NCBI RefSeq assembly: GCF_022647325.1
Contig: NZ_CP071405.1
Span: 2,604,001-2,668,000 of the forward strand
Direction: 5' to 3'
From: Pantoea deleyi
GTDB taxonomy: Bacteria; Pseudomonadota; Gammaproteobacteria; Enterobacterales; Enterobacteriaceae
Length of the DNA stretch: 64,000 nt
The notes under the pieces are model-generated. The model did no database searches, was not told the origin of the DNA, and saw nothing but the letters and a program-made list of their open reading frames with translations. This document shows positions 9,729 through 21,760 of this stretch, piece after piece. How positions within the stretch are numbered: position 1 is the stretch's first letter; every line of letters starts with the position of its first letter. The translations under genes and the position numbers were made by a program.

Positions 9729-10919
9729 ATGTTTGAATCGATCTCTGCTGCACCCGCCGATCCTATTCTTGGGCTGGCCGATCTGTTTCGTGCCGACGAC
9801 CGCCCTGAAAAAATCAATCTGGGTATCGGCGTTTATAAAGACGAAACCGGCAAGACCCCGGTGCTGACCAGTGTTAAAAAGGCTGAGCAATACCTGCTGG
9901 AAAACGAAACCACAAAAAACTATCTCAGCATTGATGGTCTGGCGGATTTCGCCCGCTGCACGCAGGCCCTGCTGTTCGGCAACCAGAGCCCCCTGATTAC
10001 CGCCAGCCGCGCGCGCACCGCGCAGACGCCGGGCGGTACAGGCGCACTGCGTGTTGCAGCCGATTTTCTTGCTACGCAGACCACGGTGAAGCGGGTCTGG
10101 ATCAGCAATCCAACCTGGCCAAATCATCACAATGTGTTTAAAGCCGCCGGTCTTGAAGTCTGTGACTATCACTATTACGACGCAGAAACCCATTCGCTGG
10201 ACTTTGAAGGGATGATCGCGTCGCTGCAGCAGGTTCAGCCAGGTGATGTGGTGCTGTTCCACGGCTGCTGCCATAACCCGACCGGGATTGACCCGACAGC
10301 AGAGCAGTGGCAACAGCTGGCGCAGCTCTCTCAGGCCAATGGCTGGCTGCCGTTATTCGATTTCGCCTACCAGGGCTTTGCCCGTGGTCTGGAGGAAGAC
10401 GCAGAGGGTCTGCGCATCTTTGCCGCCTCACATCAGGAGCTGATTGTCGCCAGCTCTTACTCCAAGAACTTTGGTCTCTACAACGAGCGTGTGGGTGCCA
10501 TCACGCTGGTGGCCGCGGAGGCGGGCGTAGCCGATACCGCGTTCAGCCAGGTGAAATATACGATCCGCTCCAACTACTCTAACCCGCCAGCGCATGGTGC
10601 GGCGGTGGTCGCCACGATCCTGGGCAATGACACGCTGCGCACGATCTGGGAACAGGAGCTGTCGGATATGCGTCAGCGCATCCAGCGCATGCGTCAGCTG
10701 TTTGTAAACACCCTGGCGGAAAAAGGCGCACAGCGCGATTTCAGCTTTATTATTAAACAGAACGGTATGTTCTCGTTCAGCGGCTTAACCAAAGAACAGG
10801 TGATCCGCCTGCGGGAAGAGTTTGGCGTCTATGCCGTCAACTCAGGCCGCGTGAACGTGGCGGGCATGACGCCAGACAATATGTCGGCGCTGTGTGAAGC
10901 GATTGTCGCCGTGCTGTAA
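9729..10919 (+). CDS. aspC: Aspartate aminotransferase
   Basis: PLP enzyme that interconverts aspartate and oxaloacetate with glutamate/2-oxoglutarate; it can also act on aromatic amino acids. 396 residues, the same as E. coli. The PLP lysine is K246 in [15 protein letters not shown]. The substrate-binding regions TPGGTGALR and [12 protein letters not shown] are intact, and the C-terminus keeps [14 protein letters not shown]. It stands alone with its own terminator and is convergent with ycbL. Confidence 0.98.
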   Translation: MFESISAAPADPILGLADLFRADDRPEKINLGIGVYKDETGKTPVLTSVKKAEQYLLENETTKNYLSIDGLADFARCTQALLFGNQSPLITASRARTAQTPGGTGALRVAADFLATQTTVKRVWISNPTWPNHHNVFKAAGLEVCDYHYYDAETHSLDFEGMIASLQQVQPGDVVLFHGCCHNPTGIDPTAEQWQQLAQLSQANGWLPLFDFAYQGFARGLEEDAEGLRIFAASHQELIVASSYSKNFGLYNERVGAITLVAAEAGVADTAFSQVKYTIRSNYSNPPAHGAAVVATILGNDTLRTIWEQELSDMRQRIQRMRQLFVNTLAEKGAQRDFSFIIKQNGMFSFSGLTKEQVIRLREEFGVYAVNSGRVNVAGMTPDNMSALCEAIVAVL

Positions 10920-10934
10920 CGCAGACGACGAAAC

Positions 10935-10963
10935 AAAAAATGGGCCGGATGGCCCATTTTTTT
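10935..10963. terminator. Bidirectional terminator between aspC and ycbL
   Basis: AAAAAA, then stem TGGGCC/GGCCCA with loop GGAT, then seven T. It serves aspC on the plus strand and, through the A run, ycbL on the minus strand. Confidence 0.9.
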
Positions 10964-10985
10964 ATGGCAGGAAAAAGGCGTTTTT

Positions 10986-11615
10986 TTACTGCAGGAAAGG
11001 GTTGCTGATGCGTTCATGACCCAGCGTGGAGATCGGGCCGTGACCGGGCAGAAACGTCACATCATCGCCCAGCGGCAGCAGTTTGCTGCGGATAGCCGCG
11101 ATTAACTGCTGATGATCGCCCTGCGGGAAGTCAGTGCGCCCGATGCCGCCATTGAAAATGACGTCACCGGAGATCAGCAAGCGCCATGGACGATCAAAGA
11201 ACACAACATGTCCGGGCGAGTGTCCCGGACAGTGCAGCACCTCCAGCGTGGTCAGACCGACCTGCACGCTCTCGCCCTCTTCCAGCCAGCGATCGGGGGT
11301 AAAAGGCGCGCACTCTTCCAGTCCGAACATCCGGCTCTGCGTGGGCAACGCTTCCAGCCAGAAAGCATCGCGCTTTTGCGGCCCCACAATCTGAACGTCA
11401 TAGAAGGCGGCCAGCTCCACGGCGGCCCCGACATGATCCAGATGGCCATGCGTCAGCAGGATCTGAGCGGGTTTGAGACTAAGCTGTTCCAGCGTTTGCT
11501 TAATCAGTTCAGCATCGCCGCCGGGGTCGACCAGCGCGGCTTCACGCGTGGTCTCGCACCAGATAACGGAACAGTTCTGAGCAAAGGCTGTAACAGGAAT
11601 AATGTGATAATTCAT
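10986..11615 (-). CDS. ycbL: YcbL, glyoxalase II-like metallo-beta-lactamase-fold hydrolase
   Basis: 209 residues from the chosen start [17 protein letters not shown] longer frame begins at 11636, but the start at 11615 has GGAG four bases upstream and matches E. coli YcbL. The metal-binding set is complete: [27 protein letters not shown] and PGHGP. YcbL homologues are described as type II glyoxalase-like thioesterases that can hydrolyse S-lactoylglutathione; the physiological substrate is uncertain. It is the third gene of ldtD-mepK-ycbL, all on the minus strand, with only 39 bases between it and mepK, so the two are likely co-transcribed. Nothing in the sequence ties it to the murein work of its neighbours. 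Confidence 0.93.
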   Translation of the reverse strand: MNYHIIPVTAFAQNCSVIWCETTREAALVDPGGDAELIKQTLEQLSLKPAQILLTHGHLDHVGAAVELAAFYDVQIVGPQKRDAFWLEALPTQSRMFGLEECAPFTPDRWLEEGESVQVGLTTLEVLHCPGHSPGHVVFFDRPWRLLISGDVIFNGGIGRTDFPQGDHQQLIAAIRSKLLPLGDDVTFLPGHGPISTLGHERISNPFLQ

Positions 11616-11654
11616 AACGCTCCATGACCGGCTCACGCAGCGTTGCCGGTGTCG

Positions 11655-12203
11655 TTACCAGTGCCTGACCGGCCCGGTGTCAATGTGCACAAAGTTACTG
11701 CGGGGGTAATATCCTACACCACCGGCGCGCAGAGATAACGCCGCTTTGCGTACATTCGCTAACGAAACCCCTTCAATATGAAAATCCATCGCCTGACCTT
11801 TGGTGTGATAGCTGTGCTTGGCGACCCCAGGTCCGCTCTCGCGCAGCATGTTATTGGTGGCCAGAGAGCGATAGCCCGACACCAGCTGGATCGGCTTGCG
11901 CATGCCCAGCAGGGCCTGCAGACGGAAGATTTGGTCAAACAGATGGGGGTCGATGCTTTTTACTTTGTTGGCGCGATAGTCCCGGAAAAAGTGATTTAAT
12001 CGTGACAACTCATCCTTGTCGTAACTCTTACCATTAAAAAATTCAGTTTTAAGGGTTTCACCGGTGTGAAGGTTATTGAGCATCAGCACACGCGGACGAG
12101 ACGTTGAAAGCGAGGCCCTGGCAGAAGCTGGCAGGAGTGCCAGTCCGGCGGCGGCGCTACTGCAGAGCAGTAGTTTGCGACGAAAAGAATCAATAGTAGA
12201 CAT
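11655..12203 (-). CDS. mepK: MepK (YcbK), murein endopeptidase for 3-3 crosslinks
   Basis: 182 residues, the same length as E. coli YcbK/MepK. The N-terminus SFRRKLLLCSSAAAGLALLP has a twin arginine at residues 8-9 and a hydrophobic core ending at about residue 30 (SARA), a Tat-type export signal. The peptidase_M15-like (DUF882) domain carries the zinc-site segments KHSYHTKGQAMDFHIEG and NFVHID and the LVSGYRS strand. The E. coli enzyme is known to cleave meso-Dap to meso-Dap (3-3) crosslinks in the sacculus. It lies directly downstream of ldtD, whose product forms those same crosslinks, a neat functional pairing. Start by family alignment; no strong ribosome site is obvious. Confidence 0.94.
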   Translation of the reverse strand: MSTIDSFRRKLLLCSSAAAGLALLPASARASLSTSRPRVLMLNNLHTGETLKTEFFNGKSYDKDELSRLNHFFRDYRANKVKSIDPHLFDQIFRLQALLGMRKPIQLVSGYRSLATNNMLRESGPGVAKHSYHTKGQAMDFHIEGVSLANVRKAALSLRAGGVGYYPRSNFVHIDTGPVRHW

Positions 12204-12308
12204 GTAGCGGATTACCTGAGAGTCAAGCCATAGTCATGTGCAAAAAGCGCACAGGCCGAACCATAACTTTCTCTCAGTGGAGCGTCAACCCACCTGCCCG
12301 CAGTTTGC

Positions 12309-12334
12309 GAGGCGACCCGCACCGGGATCGCCTC
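12309..12334. other. Hairpin between ldtD and mepK
   Basis: The 7-base arms GAGGCGA/TCGCCTC enclose a 12-base GC-rich loop in the 176-base gap after ldtD. No T run follows on the minus strand. It could protect the ldtD 3' end or partly attenuate read-through into mepK. Confidence 0.4.
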
Positions 12335-12379
12335 TGGCTGCCTCTTCTCCCTGCACCGCTAACGATGCAAAATCAATCA

Positions 12380-14191
12380 CTAGAGCAGCAATTGCTCTGC
12401 GCGGCTCAGCGCCTGGCTGCCCGAACGCGCCGTATCATCATAATTGTAAATATCTGTGCGGAACTGCGGTTTGCCATCATCCGCGACCCATGCCGTCAGA
12501 TAGTAAAGATTGACCGGTATGCGGTGGCGAATCGGCACATAGCGCGTATCGCCCTCTTTCAGGGTGCTGGAGATGCGGGAGTCATTCCAGCCTGCATCCT
12601 GCAGCAGCAGACCCGCCAGTTCGGAGGCCTTGTTCACCCGCACACAGCCTGAGCTGAGCGCACGAATATCGCGCTGGAACAGGTTATGGTTGGGCGTGTC
12701 ATGCAGATAGATCGCATCCGAGCTGGGCATATTGAATTTATAACGCCCCAGCGCGTTGGCCTCACCCGGTGCCTGAATCAGCCGGTAAGGAAACGAAGAG
12801 GCGGTCACCATACGCCAGTCGATCATGCTGGGATCGATCACTTCGGCGTCCGCGCTCCAGCCCGACAGCAGAGTGTAGCCATGCTTGTAGAGATAGGTCG
12901 GGTCCTGCTTCACTTTGGGAATGATATCCTTGCGCACCAGCGTCGTCGGCACGTTCCACGGCGGATTCAGCACCACATTATTCAGCGCGCTGCGCATCAA
13001 CGGCGTTTTACGATCGGGACGCCCGACGATAACCCGCGAGGAGAGAATCTTGTTGCCGTTGTTGTAGTAGATCAGCGAGTAGTTGGCGATGTTGACCATG
13101 ATGCCGTTGTGCATATCGTCCGGCAGCAGACGCAGTCGCTGAATATTCAGCGCCAGCAGCGAGGCGCGCATCTGCGGGGAGACGTTGAGCCACTGCCGCG
13201 TTCTGGCACCGATAGCGCCATCGCCATCCAGTCCCTGCCACTGCTGGAAGCGCTTCACCGCCGCCACCAGCGTCTCATCGTAAATATTGGCCGTGTTGCC
13301 TTCCAGCGTCTGACTCTGGACGTTGCCGGGCGACTGCGGTGCAGGGGAAATCAGATTGCTGATCGGCGCGGCAGACGGGCTGACCGCCACCGGCTGGTCG
13401 CTGTGCGTTACCGGCGAAGAGGCGACCGGCACCGCATCGTCATCGGGTGCCGGTGCATTCACCTGCGCCGTTAACATGCCGCTGCGCTGCAATATTTCCC
13501 GCAGCGCCGGTACATCAGCGCTGACCTGACCCGGACGCAGCGTTTCACTGCTTTTCAGCTGCGGCCAGGGCTGCCGGTCGCTGAGCAGCGTCTTCAGCGC
13601 GGCGTGCATCAGCTTATACTGGGGATGCTGCGGCTGCAGTGAGGCGATAAAGTGGCTGGCCGCTCCCGCATTGACCGCATTCTGCCACTGATTGACCACC
13701 GCAACCGACGGCTGCGTCAGTCGGTAGGGAACGTTGCTGTAGAGCCAGGTTTCCCCCTGGGTCGGGACGCTGGAGACGAACTGCAGATAACCCAGCATCG
13801 CATCAGAGAGCGTGACATCCCGCGCAAACCCGGAAATCGCCGGGTTAGTCAGACGTTCAATCCAGCGGGTGAACTGCGGCTGAACGCCGGACAGCGCCAC
13901 CTCGGCCAGCTGCTGCTGAAACTTCTCCACCGCCTGAGTATCCTGCCAGAGCGGCTGCATATTGCGTGAGGCGTAGAGCGCCGCCAGCGGCGCCTGATAA
14001 AACGGCTGATCGGCGCCGGAAAAAGCCTGGCGGATACGTTGCTGACTTTCAGAGACGGAGAGTGCCGCATGCGTTTTGCCGGGCAGTGCAGCGATAATCG
14101 CGGCCTGTGGTAGCGTAAATGGAACAGCGGTTAGCGCCAGCGCTAACAATGATACAACGCGATGATGATTAACCTTTTTTACCAGCAACAT
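12380..14191 (-). CDS. ldtD: L,D-transpeptidase LdtD (YcbB)
   Basis: Periplasmic enzyme that makes 3-3 peptidoglycan crosslinks and confers beta-lactam tolerance in E. coli. 603 residues (E. coli 615). The signal anchor is at about residues 10-30 ([17 protein letters not shown]). A peptidoglycan-binding-like domain lies in the middle ([21 protein letters not shown], around residues 315-335). The YkuD catalytic domain has [20 protein letters not shown] with nucleophile C516 in SGCVRV. The linker at about residues 245-290 is Pro/Ala/Ser rich and probably the least conserved part. A strong terminator after mukB separates it from the muk operon, so it probably has its own promoter in the 150 bases upstream. 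In E. coli it responds to envelope stress through Cpx; I did not identify a CpxR box. Confidence 0.96.
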   Translation of the reverse strand: MLLVKKVNHHRVVSLLALALTAVPFTLPQAAIIAALPGKTHAALSVSESQQRIRQAFSGADQPFYQAPLAALYASRNMQPLWQDTQAVEKFQQQLAEVALSGVQPQFTRWIERLTNPAISGFARDVTLSDAMLGYLQFVSSVPTQGETWLYSNVPYRLTQPSVAVVNQWQNAVNAGAASHFIASLQPQHPQYKLMHAALKTLLSDRQPWPQLKSSETLRPGQVSADVPALREILQRSGMLTAQVNAPAPDDDAVPVASSPVTHSDQPVAVSPSAAPISNLISPAPQSPGNVQSQTLEGNTANIYDETLVAAVKRFQQWQGLDGDGAIGARTRQWLNVSPQMRASLLALNIQRLRLLPDDMHNGIMVNIANYSLIYYNNGNKILSSRVIVGRPDRKTPLMRSALNNVVLNPPWNVPTTLVRKDIIPKVKQDPTYLYKHGYTLLSGWSADAEVIDPSMIDWRMVTASSFPYRLIQAPGEANALGRYKFNMPSSDAIYLHDTPNHNLFQRDIRALSSGCVRVNKASELAGLLLQDAGWNDSRISSTLKEGDTRYVPIRHRIPVNLYYLTAWVADDGKPQFRTDIYNYDDTARSGSQALSRAEQLLL

Positions 14192-14274
14192 CCCTGCCCC
14201 CTTATCTTCTCAACTACGCAGCGTTCCCTGTAACGACTGCGTTCGGGCTGCTACTCATAATGTTGAGTATACAA

Positions 14275-14310
14275 ACAAAAACGGCATTTGCCTCCTGTGA
14301 CAAATGCCGT
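14275..14310 (-). terminator. Intrinsic terminator of the muk operon
   Basis: A perfect 10-base stem ACGGCATTTG/CAAATGCCGT is followed, on the minus strand, by TTTTTGTTTGT. It lies 30 bases after the mukB stop. Confidence 0.9.
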
Positions 14311-14340
14311 GACCAGATTAACCAATGGTTCAGTTTTTGA

Positions 14341-17300
14341 CTACGTTTCTGCCTGGGAATTTTCAGCCGTTAAATCGGGCAGCGCATCCGCGTTGCTTCC
14401 CGGCCTCACCGGTGAGGGATCGGCGGCAAAACCACGCAGCCCGACCACATGGACGTGCTCAGTGTTATTGAACACTTTACGCACCAGTTTGTAGGTCGTG
14501 CCTTTCTCCGGGCTGATGTTTTCCGGTGCGGCAATGACCAGCTGCATCTCCAGTCGCTCACACAGCTCAAACAGCGTAGCGATGGAACGGGCATCCAGTC
14601 GCGCCGCCTCGTCGAGGAACAGCAGACGGCAGGGCGAAATGTCTTTGCCGCGCAGACGGCGTGACTCCTCTTCCCAGCTCTGCACCACCATCACCAGAAT
14701 AGACATACCGGTACCGATCGCCTCACCGGTTGACAGCGCGCCACTCTCTGCGCGCAGCCAGCCATCCGATCCACGGTTAACTTCCACTTCCATCTCCAGA
14801 TAGTTGCGGTAGTCCAGCAGCTCTTCACCGATGGTCTGCGGCGTGCGCTGCCCCATGTCGATATGCGGATTCAGGCGCTGATAAAGTTTCGCCAGCGCCT
14901 CCGAGAAGGTCAGGCGGTTGCTGTTAAACAGATCCTGATGCTGTTCATGCTCTTCCGACAGCGTGTCCAGCAGCATCGCGTGGGTTTCACGCACGTTGAC
15001 GTTGAGCCGCACGCTGCGAACCTGACCAAAACTGACGGTCTGCAGGCCCTGGTTAAGCTGGCGGATACGGTTCTGCTCACGCTGAATGGTTTTACGGATG
15101 ATGTTCGCCGCACTGCGGGAGCTGATCGCCAGCGTCTGCTCACGCGCGGTCAGCTCTTCCGTCAGCCGGTTCAGCTCGATTTCCATCTGCTCGATCGCTT
15201 CCACCGGATCGTCCGTGCGGATAATATCCTGACGGATACGCTCGCGCAGATGCTGGTAGACCGCAATAAAGAACTGAATTTTCCGTTCCGGACGTTTCGG
15301 ATCTTCCGACAGCCGCAGCACGTCGCGCAGATGTTCGTTGTCCGCCACCGCCAGACGCAGCGCGCCCAACGCTTTATCAGACATCGAACGCAGCTCATCG
15401 CCGCTCAGGTAGGCTAGCTCGCGTCGATGCAGACGACGCTCCACGCCATTCTCTTTCACCAGACGCAGCACGGTACACCAGCCCGCTTTCGCACTGACCA
15501 CCTGCTCACGCACCTGATGATAATTTCGCTCCAGCTGGCGCAGTCGCTTCTGCAGGTTTTCCATCTCCGCTTCACAGAAGGTCAGCTGTTTCTCCAGCTG
15601 ATTACGGCGGGCGCGGTTGTGGCTCAGGGCCGTATAAAGCTCATCGCGACGCACGCGTGCGCGCGCTTCTGCGCTGCTATCGGCCTGAACGCCAATATCC
15701 TGCATCTCCTGCTGCAACTCTTTCAGCATGTCGCGTTTAGCATCCCAGGCGCTCTTCAGCGAGGCGAGCACCTGGTTGTACTGCGTCAGCTGGGCCTGAT
15801 GCTCACGCAGGCGATCGCGACAGCGGCTGCGTTCGCTTTCCGCCTGCTCCAGACGCTGGCGCAGCTTATCGCTGAGATCGTTGTTGCCGTTGAGCATGCC
15901 CGCAGAGTCTTCATAGCTGAAGTGTGCGCGGCGCTGTACCACTTCGGTCAGGGCAAAGGCCTGCTGACGCGCGCTGCGCTGCTGCTGCTGCGCCTGCTGA
16001 TAATCAGCCTGAAGCTGCTCATGCTGCTCCGGATCGCTCTGCAACACCGCGAGGATTGGTTCGAGCTTCGCCAGTTTAGCGCCATGCTGATGCAGGAAGC
16101 GCGCTGCGTCCTGCGCGGCATCGACCTGCTCACGAATCTCTTCGCAGCGATCGGCCAGGGTATCGTCCAGCAGCAGATTAACGCGAGGCAGCAAACGGTT
16201 TAACTGCGACACGCCCTCTTTCGCCAGCTCATACTGCTGACGCTGCTGCTGATTGTTGCTTTCATGCTGATTCAGCGCCCGCTCCAGCTCGCCCCGGCGC
16301 GCGCCCAGCTGACGGATCTGCGCTTCCGGATCGTCATCGAAGGCAACAGCCAGGTGTGAACCGATAAAACGGCTGAAGGATTGATGCAGACGCTGCGTTT
16401 TCTGCACATCGAACGACAGCGTGGCGTAGCTTTCCGCCAGTTTGTCGCGCTCAAGGTGCAGCAGCTCAAGCTGATTCTCACGCGCCGCACGGCCAAACAG
16501 CGGTATTTTCGGGAAGCGCGAGTAACGCCACTGACGATCCGCGACCTTCACGACAACGGCATTCTGCAGCTCATCGACGCTGAAAACGCTGTCATCGAAG
16601 GATTGCGGATCCCCTTCGATCAGATAGAGATCTTCCGGGCACTCTTCCAGCCCGTCCAGCATCTCGCGCACCTGCGAGAGATCGGGTACCACTATCGCAT
16701 GGCGCGATGGACCGTAGAGCGCCGAGAAGTAAGGCGCATCATCCAGTGTCACATCATCATAAATTTCAGAGAGCAGGACGCCGCCAAAACGTTCAGCCAG
16801 CTGGGTCAGACGCGCATCTTCCGCTCCGCCAGGCTGGCTCAGCCGCTCAATCTGCTGCTCGATATCGCGTTTGCTGGCGGCCACTTCGTCGCGCTCGACG
16901 GTAGTTTCGCGCTCACGCTCCAGCAGCTGCTGCATATATTCGGTGACATCCTGGCTGCTGCTGAGCGCCTGGCCCGTCTGCTCGCTGAGCTGCGTCAGGA
17001 TCTCCTGCGCCGCCAGCCAGTGGGGGGCACGGGCGGTCAGGCTGGTGATGCGCTCACGCAGCTGCTCCAGCTCCTGACGCATCTTCATGCGCTGCTCACC
17101 GGCGTCCGACACGCTGCTGTTCAGCTGCTCAATCTGCGCTTCCAGCTCCTGCTGCAGGCCCGCCAGCGCATCGGGATCGTAGTGCTGCCCCTGACGCTTG
17201 CAGAACTCGGCCAGCAGACGCTCCGCCTCATGCTGCTCACGCAGACGCTGCTCAAGCTCGTTAAGACGCAGACGCAGCGACGAAAGCTGCTCGGCGTGAT

Positions 17301-18828
17301 GACGCTGATTGCTGGCATCGCGCAGCAGTTCGCGGCCGGTCTGCCACGCATCCTGCCGCGTCACGTCACCGGCGATGCTGGTGACCAGCGCCAGCGCCTG
17401 CTCAAACTGACTGTGCGCCGCTTCCGCCACGCTCAGCTTCTGTTCCAGATGCAGCAGACGTTCCGTCGCCTCTTCCTCTTTAGCCTGAAAACTCTCCTGC
17501 CACTCCGCCGCATTATCAATGTTCAGATCGGGCAGCTGACAGAGCGTCCGGGCGCGCTCCAGCGCCTGCAGAGCCTGCTGATACTGGATAGCGCGGGTCT
17601 GCTGCACGTCGAGCGCCTGCTGGAAATCGGCCAGCTGGCTCTTCAGCTCATCCACTTCCAGCTCGGCCGCTTCGGCGCGGGCTTCGTTCTCTTCCTGAAT
17701 TTCGCGCGCTTCGGCGACCACTTCGGTCTGCTCTTCCAGCCGCAGGGTCAGATCCTCGATATCCGCGTCGTAGCGCTCGATCTTCTCCTGCTGACGCATC
17801 GCGGTCTGCACCAGGTTCAGGTGGTCGCTGGCAGCCTGATAATCAACTTCGAGATCGTTTTCGGCGCCGCTGTGCTCAGCCAGTTCGCGCGCCATTTCGA
17901 CGTGACGATACTGTTCGGTCGCCAGCTGCTTACGGCTGCTGAATAGCTCATTGCGCAGCTGCAGCGCGCTGTCGAGGTGTCCCCGGCGCTCGTTGGCGTG
18001 GCGCATGTAGTCCGCAGAGACGTAGCTGGTCGCCTCGGAGATCAGATGCTTGAAAAGATCGCGGTCAGACTGGGTCACGCGGATTGCTTCCAGCGTCATG
18101 CGGTTCTCGCGCAGTGCGGCTTCCATATCCTGGAACGCTTTGCGCACCCCGCTGTTTTCAGGCAGCAGGTAGTCACGCAGCGATCGGGTGATGGCGCTGG
18201 AGATGCCGCCATACAGCGAGGCCTCAATCAGGCGATAGAACTTGCTGCGATCGCTGGCTGAGCGCAGACGACGCGGCACCACGCCAAGATCAAACATCAT
18301 GGCGTGATAGTCGGTGACCGAGTTATAGGCGCGGAACTGCACGCCCTCCTGCGCCTCGACGCGCTCTTTAACCTCATTCAGCGGCAGTACGCGCGCCTGA
18401 CGGCTGTTAAGCACTTCCGTCAGCATGTCGGTCGGATTGGTGTCGGTGGGCAGGCCGTGAATACTGAAGGGCTTGATATCGACCTTTTTATCGCGTCCGG
18501 CGACCTGCTGCAGGCGGACGCCGACCACCACACGCTGATGACGTGAGTTAACCACGTCCAGCATCGAGTAGCAGACCCCGGCGCGCAGTTTACCGTGCAG
18601 ACCCTTGTCGCGGGAGCCGGAGGTGGCGCCCGCTTCAGTGGTATTTCGGAAGTGCAGCAGTGTTAAATCGGGGATCAGGGCCGTCACAAAGGCCGCCATC
18701 GTAGTGGACTTCCCGGCACCGTTACCGCCGGACAGCGTGGTGACTAACTCATCGAGATCAAAGGTGCGGGCAAAAAAGCCGTTCCAGTTGATCAGCGTAA
18801 GCGAACGAAATTTTCCGCGCTCAATCAT
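14341..18828 (-). CDS. mukB: Chromosome partition protein MukB
   Basis: SMC-like ATPase of the MukBEF condensin, which compacts and organises the chromosome. 1495 residues (E. coli 1486). The N-terminal Walker A GGNGAGKS is at residues 34-41. Two very long coiled-coil arms, rich in Glu, Gln, Leu and Arg, flank a hinge in the middle third. The C-terminal head has the signature region [15 protein letters not shown] and Walker [14 protein letters not shown]. It is the last gene of cmoM-mukF-mukE-mukB and overlaps mukE by ATGA. The C-terminal tail after the head ([19 protein letters not shown]) is likely disordered. Long open frames on the opposite strand are codon-bias shadows. Confidence 0.99.
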   Translation of the reverse strand: MIERGKFRSLTLINWNGFFARTFDLDELVTTLSGGNGAGKSTTMAAFVTALIPDLTLLHFRNTTEAGATSGSRDKGLHGKLRAGVCYSMLDVVNSRHQRVVVGVRLQQVAGRDKKVDIKPFSIHGLPTDTNPTDMLTEVLNSRQARVLPLNEVKERVEAQEGVQFRAYNSVTDYHAMMFDLGVVPRRLRSASDRSKFYRLIEASLYGGISSAITRSLRDYLLPENSGVRKAFQDMEAALRENRMTLEAIRVTQSDRDLFKHLISEATSYVSADYMRHANERRGHLDSALQLRNELFSSRKQLATEQYRHVEMARELAEHSGAENDLEVDYQAASDHLNLVQTAMRQQEKIERYDADIEDLTLRLEEQTEVVAEAREIQEENEARAEAAELEVDELKSQLADFQQALDVQQTRAIQYQQALQALERARTLCQLPDLNIDNAAEWQESFQAKEEEATERLLHLEQKLSVAEAAHSQFEQALALVTSIAGDVTRQDAWQTGRELLRDASNQRHHAEQLSSLRLRLNELEQRLREQHEAERLLAEFCKRQGQHYDPDALAGLQQELEAQIEQLNSSVSDAGEQRMKMRQELEQLRERITSLTARAPHWLAAQEILTQLSEQTGQALSSSQDVTEYMQQLLERERETTVERDEVAASKRDIEQQIERLSQPGGAEDARLTQLAERFGGVLLSEIYDDVTLDDAPYFSALYGPSRHAIVVPDLSQVREMLDGLEECPEDLYLIEGDPQSFDDSVFSVDELQNAVVVKVADRQWRYSRFPKIPLFGRAARENQLELLHLERDKLAESYATLSFDVQKTQRLHQSFSRFIGSHLAVAFDDDPEAQIRQLGARRGELERALNQHESNNQQQRQQYELAKEGVSQLNRLLPRVNLLLDDTLADRCEEIREQVDAAQDAARFLHQHGAKLAKLEPILAVLQSDPEQHEQLQADYQQAQQQQRSARQQAFALTEVVQRRAHFSYEDSAGMLNGNNDLSDKLRQRLEQAESERSRCRDRLREHQAQLTQYNQVLASLKSAWDAKRDMLKELQQEMQDIGVQADSSAEARARVRRDELYTALSHNRARRNQLEKQLTFCEAEMENLQKRLRQLERNYHQVREQVVSAKAGWCTVLRLVKENGVERRLHRRELAYLSGDELRSMSDKALGALRLAVADNEHLRDVLRLSEDPKRPERKIQFFIAVYQHLRERIRQDIIRTDDPVEAIEQMEIELNRLTEELTAREQTLAISSRSAANIIRKTIQREQNRIRQLNQGLQTVSFGQVRSVRLNVNVRETHAMLLDTLSEEHEQHQDLFNSNRLTFSEALAKLYQRLNPHIDMGQRTPQTIGEELLDYRNYLEMEVEVNRGSDGWLRAESGALSTGEAIGTGMSILVMVVQSWEEESRRLRGKDISPCRLLFLDEAARLDARSIATLFELCERLEMQLVIAAPENISPEKGTTYKLVRKVFNNTEHVHVVGLRGFAADPSPVRPGSNADALPDLTAENSQAET

Positions 18829-19550
18829 GCCTGTTCTTCCTCTGCGTTCTCACTCGCGTCACCTTCCTGTCCTTCACCTTCGTCGGTGTCGACCGGTGCT
18901 GTCGCGTTTTCCAGTAGCATGGCTTCGCCATCCCGAATCAGGCGAAGCTGCGCTTCACGCGCGTCATCGCCGCCGCGCACGTCGGCACCGAAGCGAAACA
19001 CCGATTCGGTGATGCGGAATTTGCTGCTGTCGTTGCCGAAAAACCACACCATGCCCAGGCGACGCAGGCGGCTCAGAGAGGCGCGCACTTTCTCCTGCAG
19101 TTTGGTGCGGTCCAGATCGGACCCGGTTGAACGCTGGTTGACCAGCTTCAGCAGGCGGCTTTCGTCGGCCAGGGAGAGCAGTTCGTCATACAGCTCCTGC
19201 TGGGTAAAGATCCCCTCATTGGCGAGCCTTTCCGGGCTGAGATAGAGGTAGCAGAGGATCTTGCCAACCATCATATCCAGCTCAGAGAGTACCGAGCGCG
19301 GGATCAGCGTGGTTGAACGCGGACGCAGATAGAAAAACCCTTCCGGAGCACGAATTAACTCAACGTGATAACGGGTATAAAACTCTTCGAGGAAAGACTG
19401 GTAGTCCATCAGAAAAGCGTGGTTATCCAGCTCTTCGATACCGATATGACGTCCGGCGCGTAACTGGCTGTCCAGCGCAGGGAAAATCGGGTTGGCCAGT
19501 GCCTGTGCCAGTTTAACCGGCATCACTTGTTCAATATTTGTCGATGACAT
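18825..19550 (-). CDS. mukE: Chromosome partition protein MukE
   Basis: Kite-type winged-helix subunit that bridges MukF and the MukB heads. 241 residues (E. coli 234) from the start [20 protein letters not shown] at 19550. A frame to 19577 exists, but the shorter start matches E. coli, with an AGG-type ribosome site 5 bases upstream. The highly conserved core [20 protein letters not shown] and [19 protein letters not shown] are present. The C-terminal 25 residues are a strongly acidic tail ([19 protein letters not shown]), longer than in E. coli. The start overlaps the end of mukF by 20 bases and the stop overlaps mukB by 4 bases, so translation of the three subunits is coupled. Confidence 0.98.
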   Translation of the reverse strand: MSSTNIEQVMPVKLAQALANPIFPALDSQLRAGRHIGIEELDNHAFLMDYQSFLEEFYTRYHVELIRAPEGFFYLRPRSTTLIPRSVLSELDMMVGKILCYLYLSPERLANEGIFTQQELYDELLSLADESRLLKLVNQRSTGSDLDRTKLQEKVRASLSRLRRLGMVWFFGNDSSKFRITESVFRFGADVRGGDDAREAQLRLIRDGEAMLLENATAPVDTDEGEGQEGDASENAEEEQA

Positions 19551-20853
19551 GTGCCTGCACCTTGGCTCCGTAATCATTGATAGCTTGCCATTCCACAGGC
19601 AAACCGGCTAAATCAGCTTCCGCAACGCCGAGGCGAACCGCCTGGTCGACCACAATCCGCGCCAGATCGAAATGGCGGGCGCGTGGGTACTGAGCCAGGT
19701 AGTCGCGCATCACTGACGCGAGGTTGAGCGGTTTCTGTTGCGCTTTATAGACCTGCAGCGCCTCTTCGATCATCGCTGCCAGCTGTTCGCGAATTTCATT
19801 AATCTCTTCGTACTCCATCTCCGGCGGCAGTTCGCCCATCACTTCGTCATTCCGCAGCGTCAGCGCCTCATCGCGCATGTCATACAGGCGGTCGGCGTTG
19901 GCGTAGGTCAGCGCCCAGGGGGCATCGAAGTAGTTCTGGACCGATACCCGCAGACGCTGCGCAAAGACGCGGTTTTTATCCATGTCGATGGCGGTACGGA
20001 TAAATTTATGGACGTGCCGGTCATAGCCGATCCACAGGTCGATCGCCTGCTGGCCCCAGCTGGTGATGCGGTCGAGCTTGCTTTGCAGATCAAACACCAG
20101 CTTATCGACGAAGCCCAGATCGGGGCTGTCCAGCGTGGCATCCTGAATACGCAGCAGATTTTCCTGGAGTTTGTCCCCGGCGGCTTCCAGCGTATCCTGC
20201 AGTTCGCGCAGCGTGCCGGACGTTTCAGAGAGCAGCATTTCACAGCTGGAGATCGCCGCGCGCCAGTCTTTGTTCAGCAGTTCGGCGATGTCATTTTTCA
20301 CCGCCTGCTGCTGTTCATCCATCAGACGCTGGGTCATATCGATGCTGTCGAAAATCTCCGCCACCGAATATTTCAGCGGCGCGAAAACGTTACGGTGCCA
20401 GTGAAACTCATCGCCATTTTCCTGAGCGGCATCGGCGGCCCGTTTCAGCTCACTGGCGACAATCGAAAGCTGCATCGACAGGCGCAGCGTCGAAAACTCA
20501 CGCTGGCGGATGTAATAGTCGGTGATGCCGATCGCCAGCGGCGTCAGACGATAGATGGCGTTGCCTTCGGTCAGCTCGCTGGTAAAACGGTTGAGCAGGC
20601 GCTGGCGCACCATGTCGTTGATGGCGTTGTTGGCGCGAACCAGCACAGTTTCATGGGTTTGTTCGAAAGCTTTACTGACGTGGCGAAATGCATCGATCAG
20701 ATCGCCTTCGCTCATTTCGCCATCCATCCGCTCACCGTTGAGGGTGGCGATAGCCAGCAAAAAGGCCAGACGTTCCACCGGCAGCGCAAGGGAAAAGTCA
20801 TTTTTGCGCGCCCAGGAGACCAGTTCAGGTACCGTCTGGGAAAATTCACTCAT
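19531..20853 (-). CDS. mukF: Chromosome partition protein MukF
   Basis: Kleisin subunit of MukBEF; dimeric through its N-terminal winged-helix domain and linking MukB heads through its middle and C-terminal regions. 440 residues, equal to E. coli. Recognisable segments are [20 protein letters not shown], the helical DFHWHRNV-type region ([20 protein letters not shown]), and the C-terminal [16 protein letters not shown]. It overlaps cmoM by ATGA at its start and mukE by 20 bases at its end. Confidence 0.98.
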   Translation of the reverse strand: MSEFSQTVPELVSWARKNDFSLALPVERLAFLLAIATLNGERMDGEMSEGDLIDAFRHVSKAFEQTHETVLVRANNAINDMVRQRLLNRFTSELTEGNAIYRLTPLAIGITDYYIRQREFSTLRLSMQLSIVASELKRAADAAQENGDEFHWHRNVFAPLKYSVAEIFDSIDMTQRLMDEQQQAVKNDIAELLNKDWRAAISSCEMLLSETSGTLRELQDTLEAAGDKLQENLLRIQDATLDSPDLGFVDKLVFDLQSKLDRITSWGQQAIDLWIGYDRHVHKFIRTAIDMDKNRVFAQRLRVSVQNYFDAPWALTYANADRLYDMRDEALTLRNDEVMGELPPEMEYEEINEIREQLAAMIEEALQVYKAQQKPLNLASVMRDYLAQYPRARHFDLARIVVDQAVRLGVAEADLAGLPVEWQAINDYGAKVQAHVIDKY

Positions 20854-21635
20854 AATTCGTCCTTCTGCCCGGGTTTACGCGCGGTCACGTGAATGTAACG
20901 CCCTAAGCTCAAAAAGGGTTCCTGACGGCAGTAACGCCGCTCCATCTCAATAATTTCATCGTCGCTTTTCGGCTCGCCTTTGGGCGGCTTCATGTAGTCG
21001 CTGAACACCCGGATCCCGGCGCGCTGCTCAATCACAAAGCCGCACGCTTCAAGCCAGCGGTAGACCTGTTCGGGGTCGCGCGGATAGTCAGGCGACAGCG
21101 TGCGCTTTTTGCGTTTGGTCAGATTCGTTCGCAGATAGCCGAAGTTTCCCAGCGTCAGGGTGCGCAGTGTCAGGCCGTGCAGATTGTAAAACATCAGCGA
21201 CATGACGCCGCCCGGACGCAGCTGATCGAACAACGCCTTCAGCACCGTCTCCGGTTCAGCGACCCACTCAAGCACAGCGTGGAACAATACCAGATCCACC
21301 GGCTTATCCAAATGTTCGCCCACCTGCTGAGCGCTAATTTGTCTGAATTGCATGTTGTGGCTCACACCCTGCGCCGCCGCATTCTCTTCGGCCCGGCGCA
21401 GCATTTCGCCAGAGAGATCGCACAGCAGAACCTGATGGCCCTGCGCAGCAAGGCCGCTGGAGACCTGTCCCACGCCGCCGCCTGCATCCAGCACGAAGAG
21501 CGGAGAGGAGGACAGGCTGGGCACGATCTTTTCCAGCTCATCCCAGAGGATGGCCTGGCGTATACGCCCTTTCGTGGTGCCGTAAATATTTTGCGAAAAT
21601 TTATCCGCGAGATCGTCAAAGTTACGATCCTGCAT
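20850..21635 (-). CDS. cmoM: tRNA 5-carboxymethoxyuridine methyltransferase CmoM (SmtA)
   Basis: SAM-dependent methyltransferase that esterifies the carboxyl of cmo5U at the tRNA wobble position to give mcmo5U. 261 residues, equal to E. coli. The class I Rossmann motif [19 protein letters not shown] is at about residues 48-66, with motif [14 protein letters not shown]. It is the first gene of the muk operon and overlaps mukF as ATGA, the E. coli arrangement. It is divergent from elyC; the 125 bases between them should hold both promoters. Confidence 0.96.
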   Translation of the reverse strand: MQDRNFDDLADKFSQNIYGTTKGRIRQAILWDELEKIVPSLSSSPLFVLDAGGGVGQVSSGLAAQGHQVLLCDLSGEMLRRAEENAAAQGVSHNMQFRQISAQQVGEHLDKPVDLVLFHAVLEWVAEPETVLKALFDQLRPGGVMSLMFYNLHGLTLRTLTLGNFGYLRTNLTKRKKRTLSPDYPRDPEQVYRWLEACGFVIEQRAGIRVFSDYMKPPKGEPKSDDEIIEMERRYCRQEPFLSLGRYIHVTARKPGQKDEL

Positions 21636-21760
21636 GGCATGCGCTCCGGTATGCTGCGGTGAGACTTGTGCTATTTTGTCACAGGCACCAGAAGAATGAA
21701 CCTTTCATCCCCATCTTCCCTTCCGGGTGCTCTATTTTCGGACAACAGGACGCATTTTTG

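Noticed and set aside
16381..17946. 521-codon open frame opposite mukB
   Set aside because: It lies wholly antisense to a strongly conserved gene, its protein is low-complexity (Leu/Gln/Arg/His rich), and it has no start signals. It is a product of high-GC codon bias.
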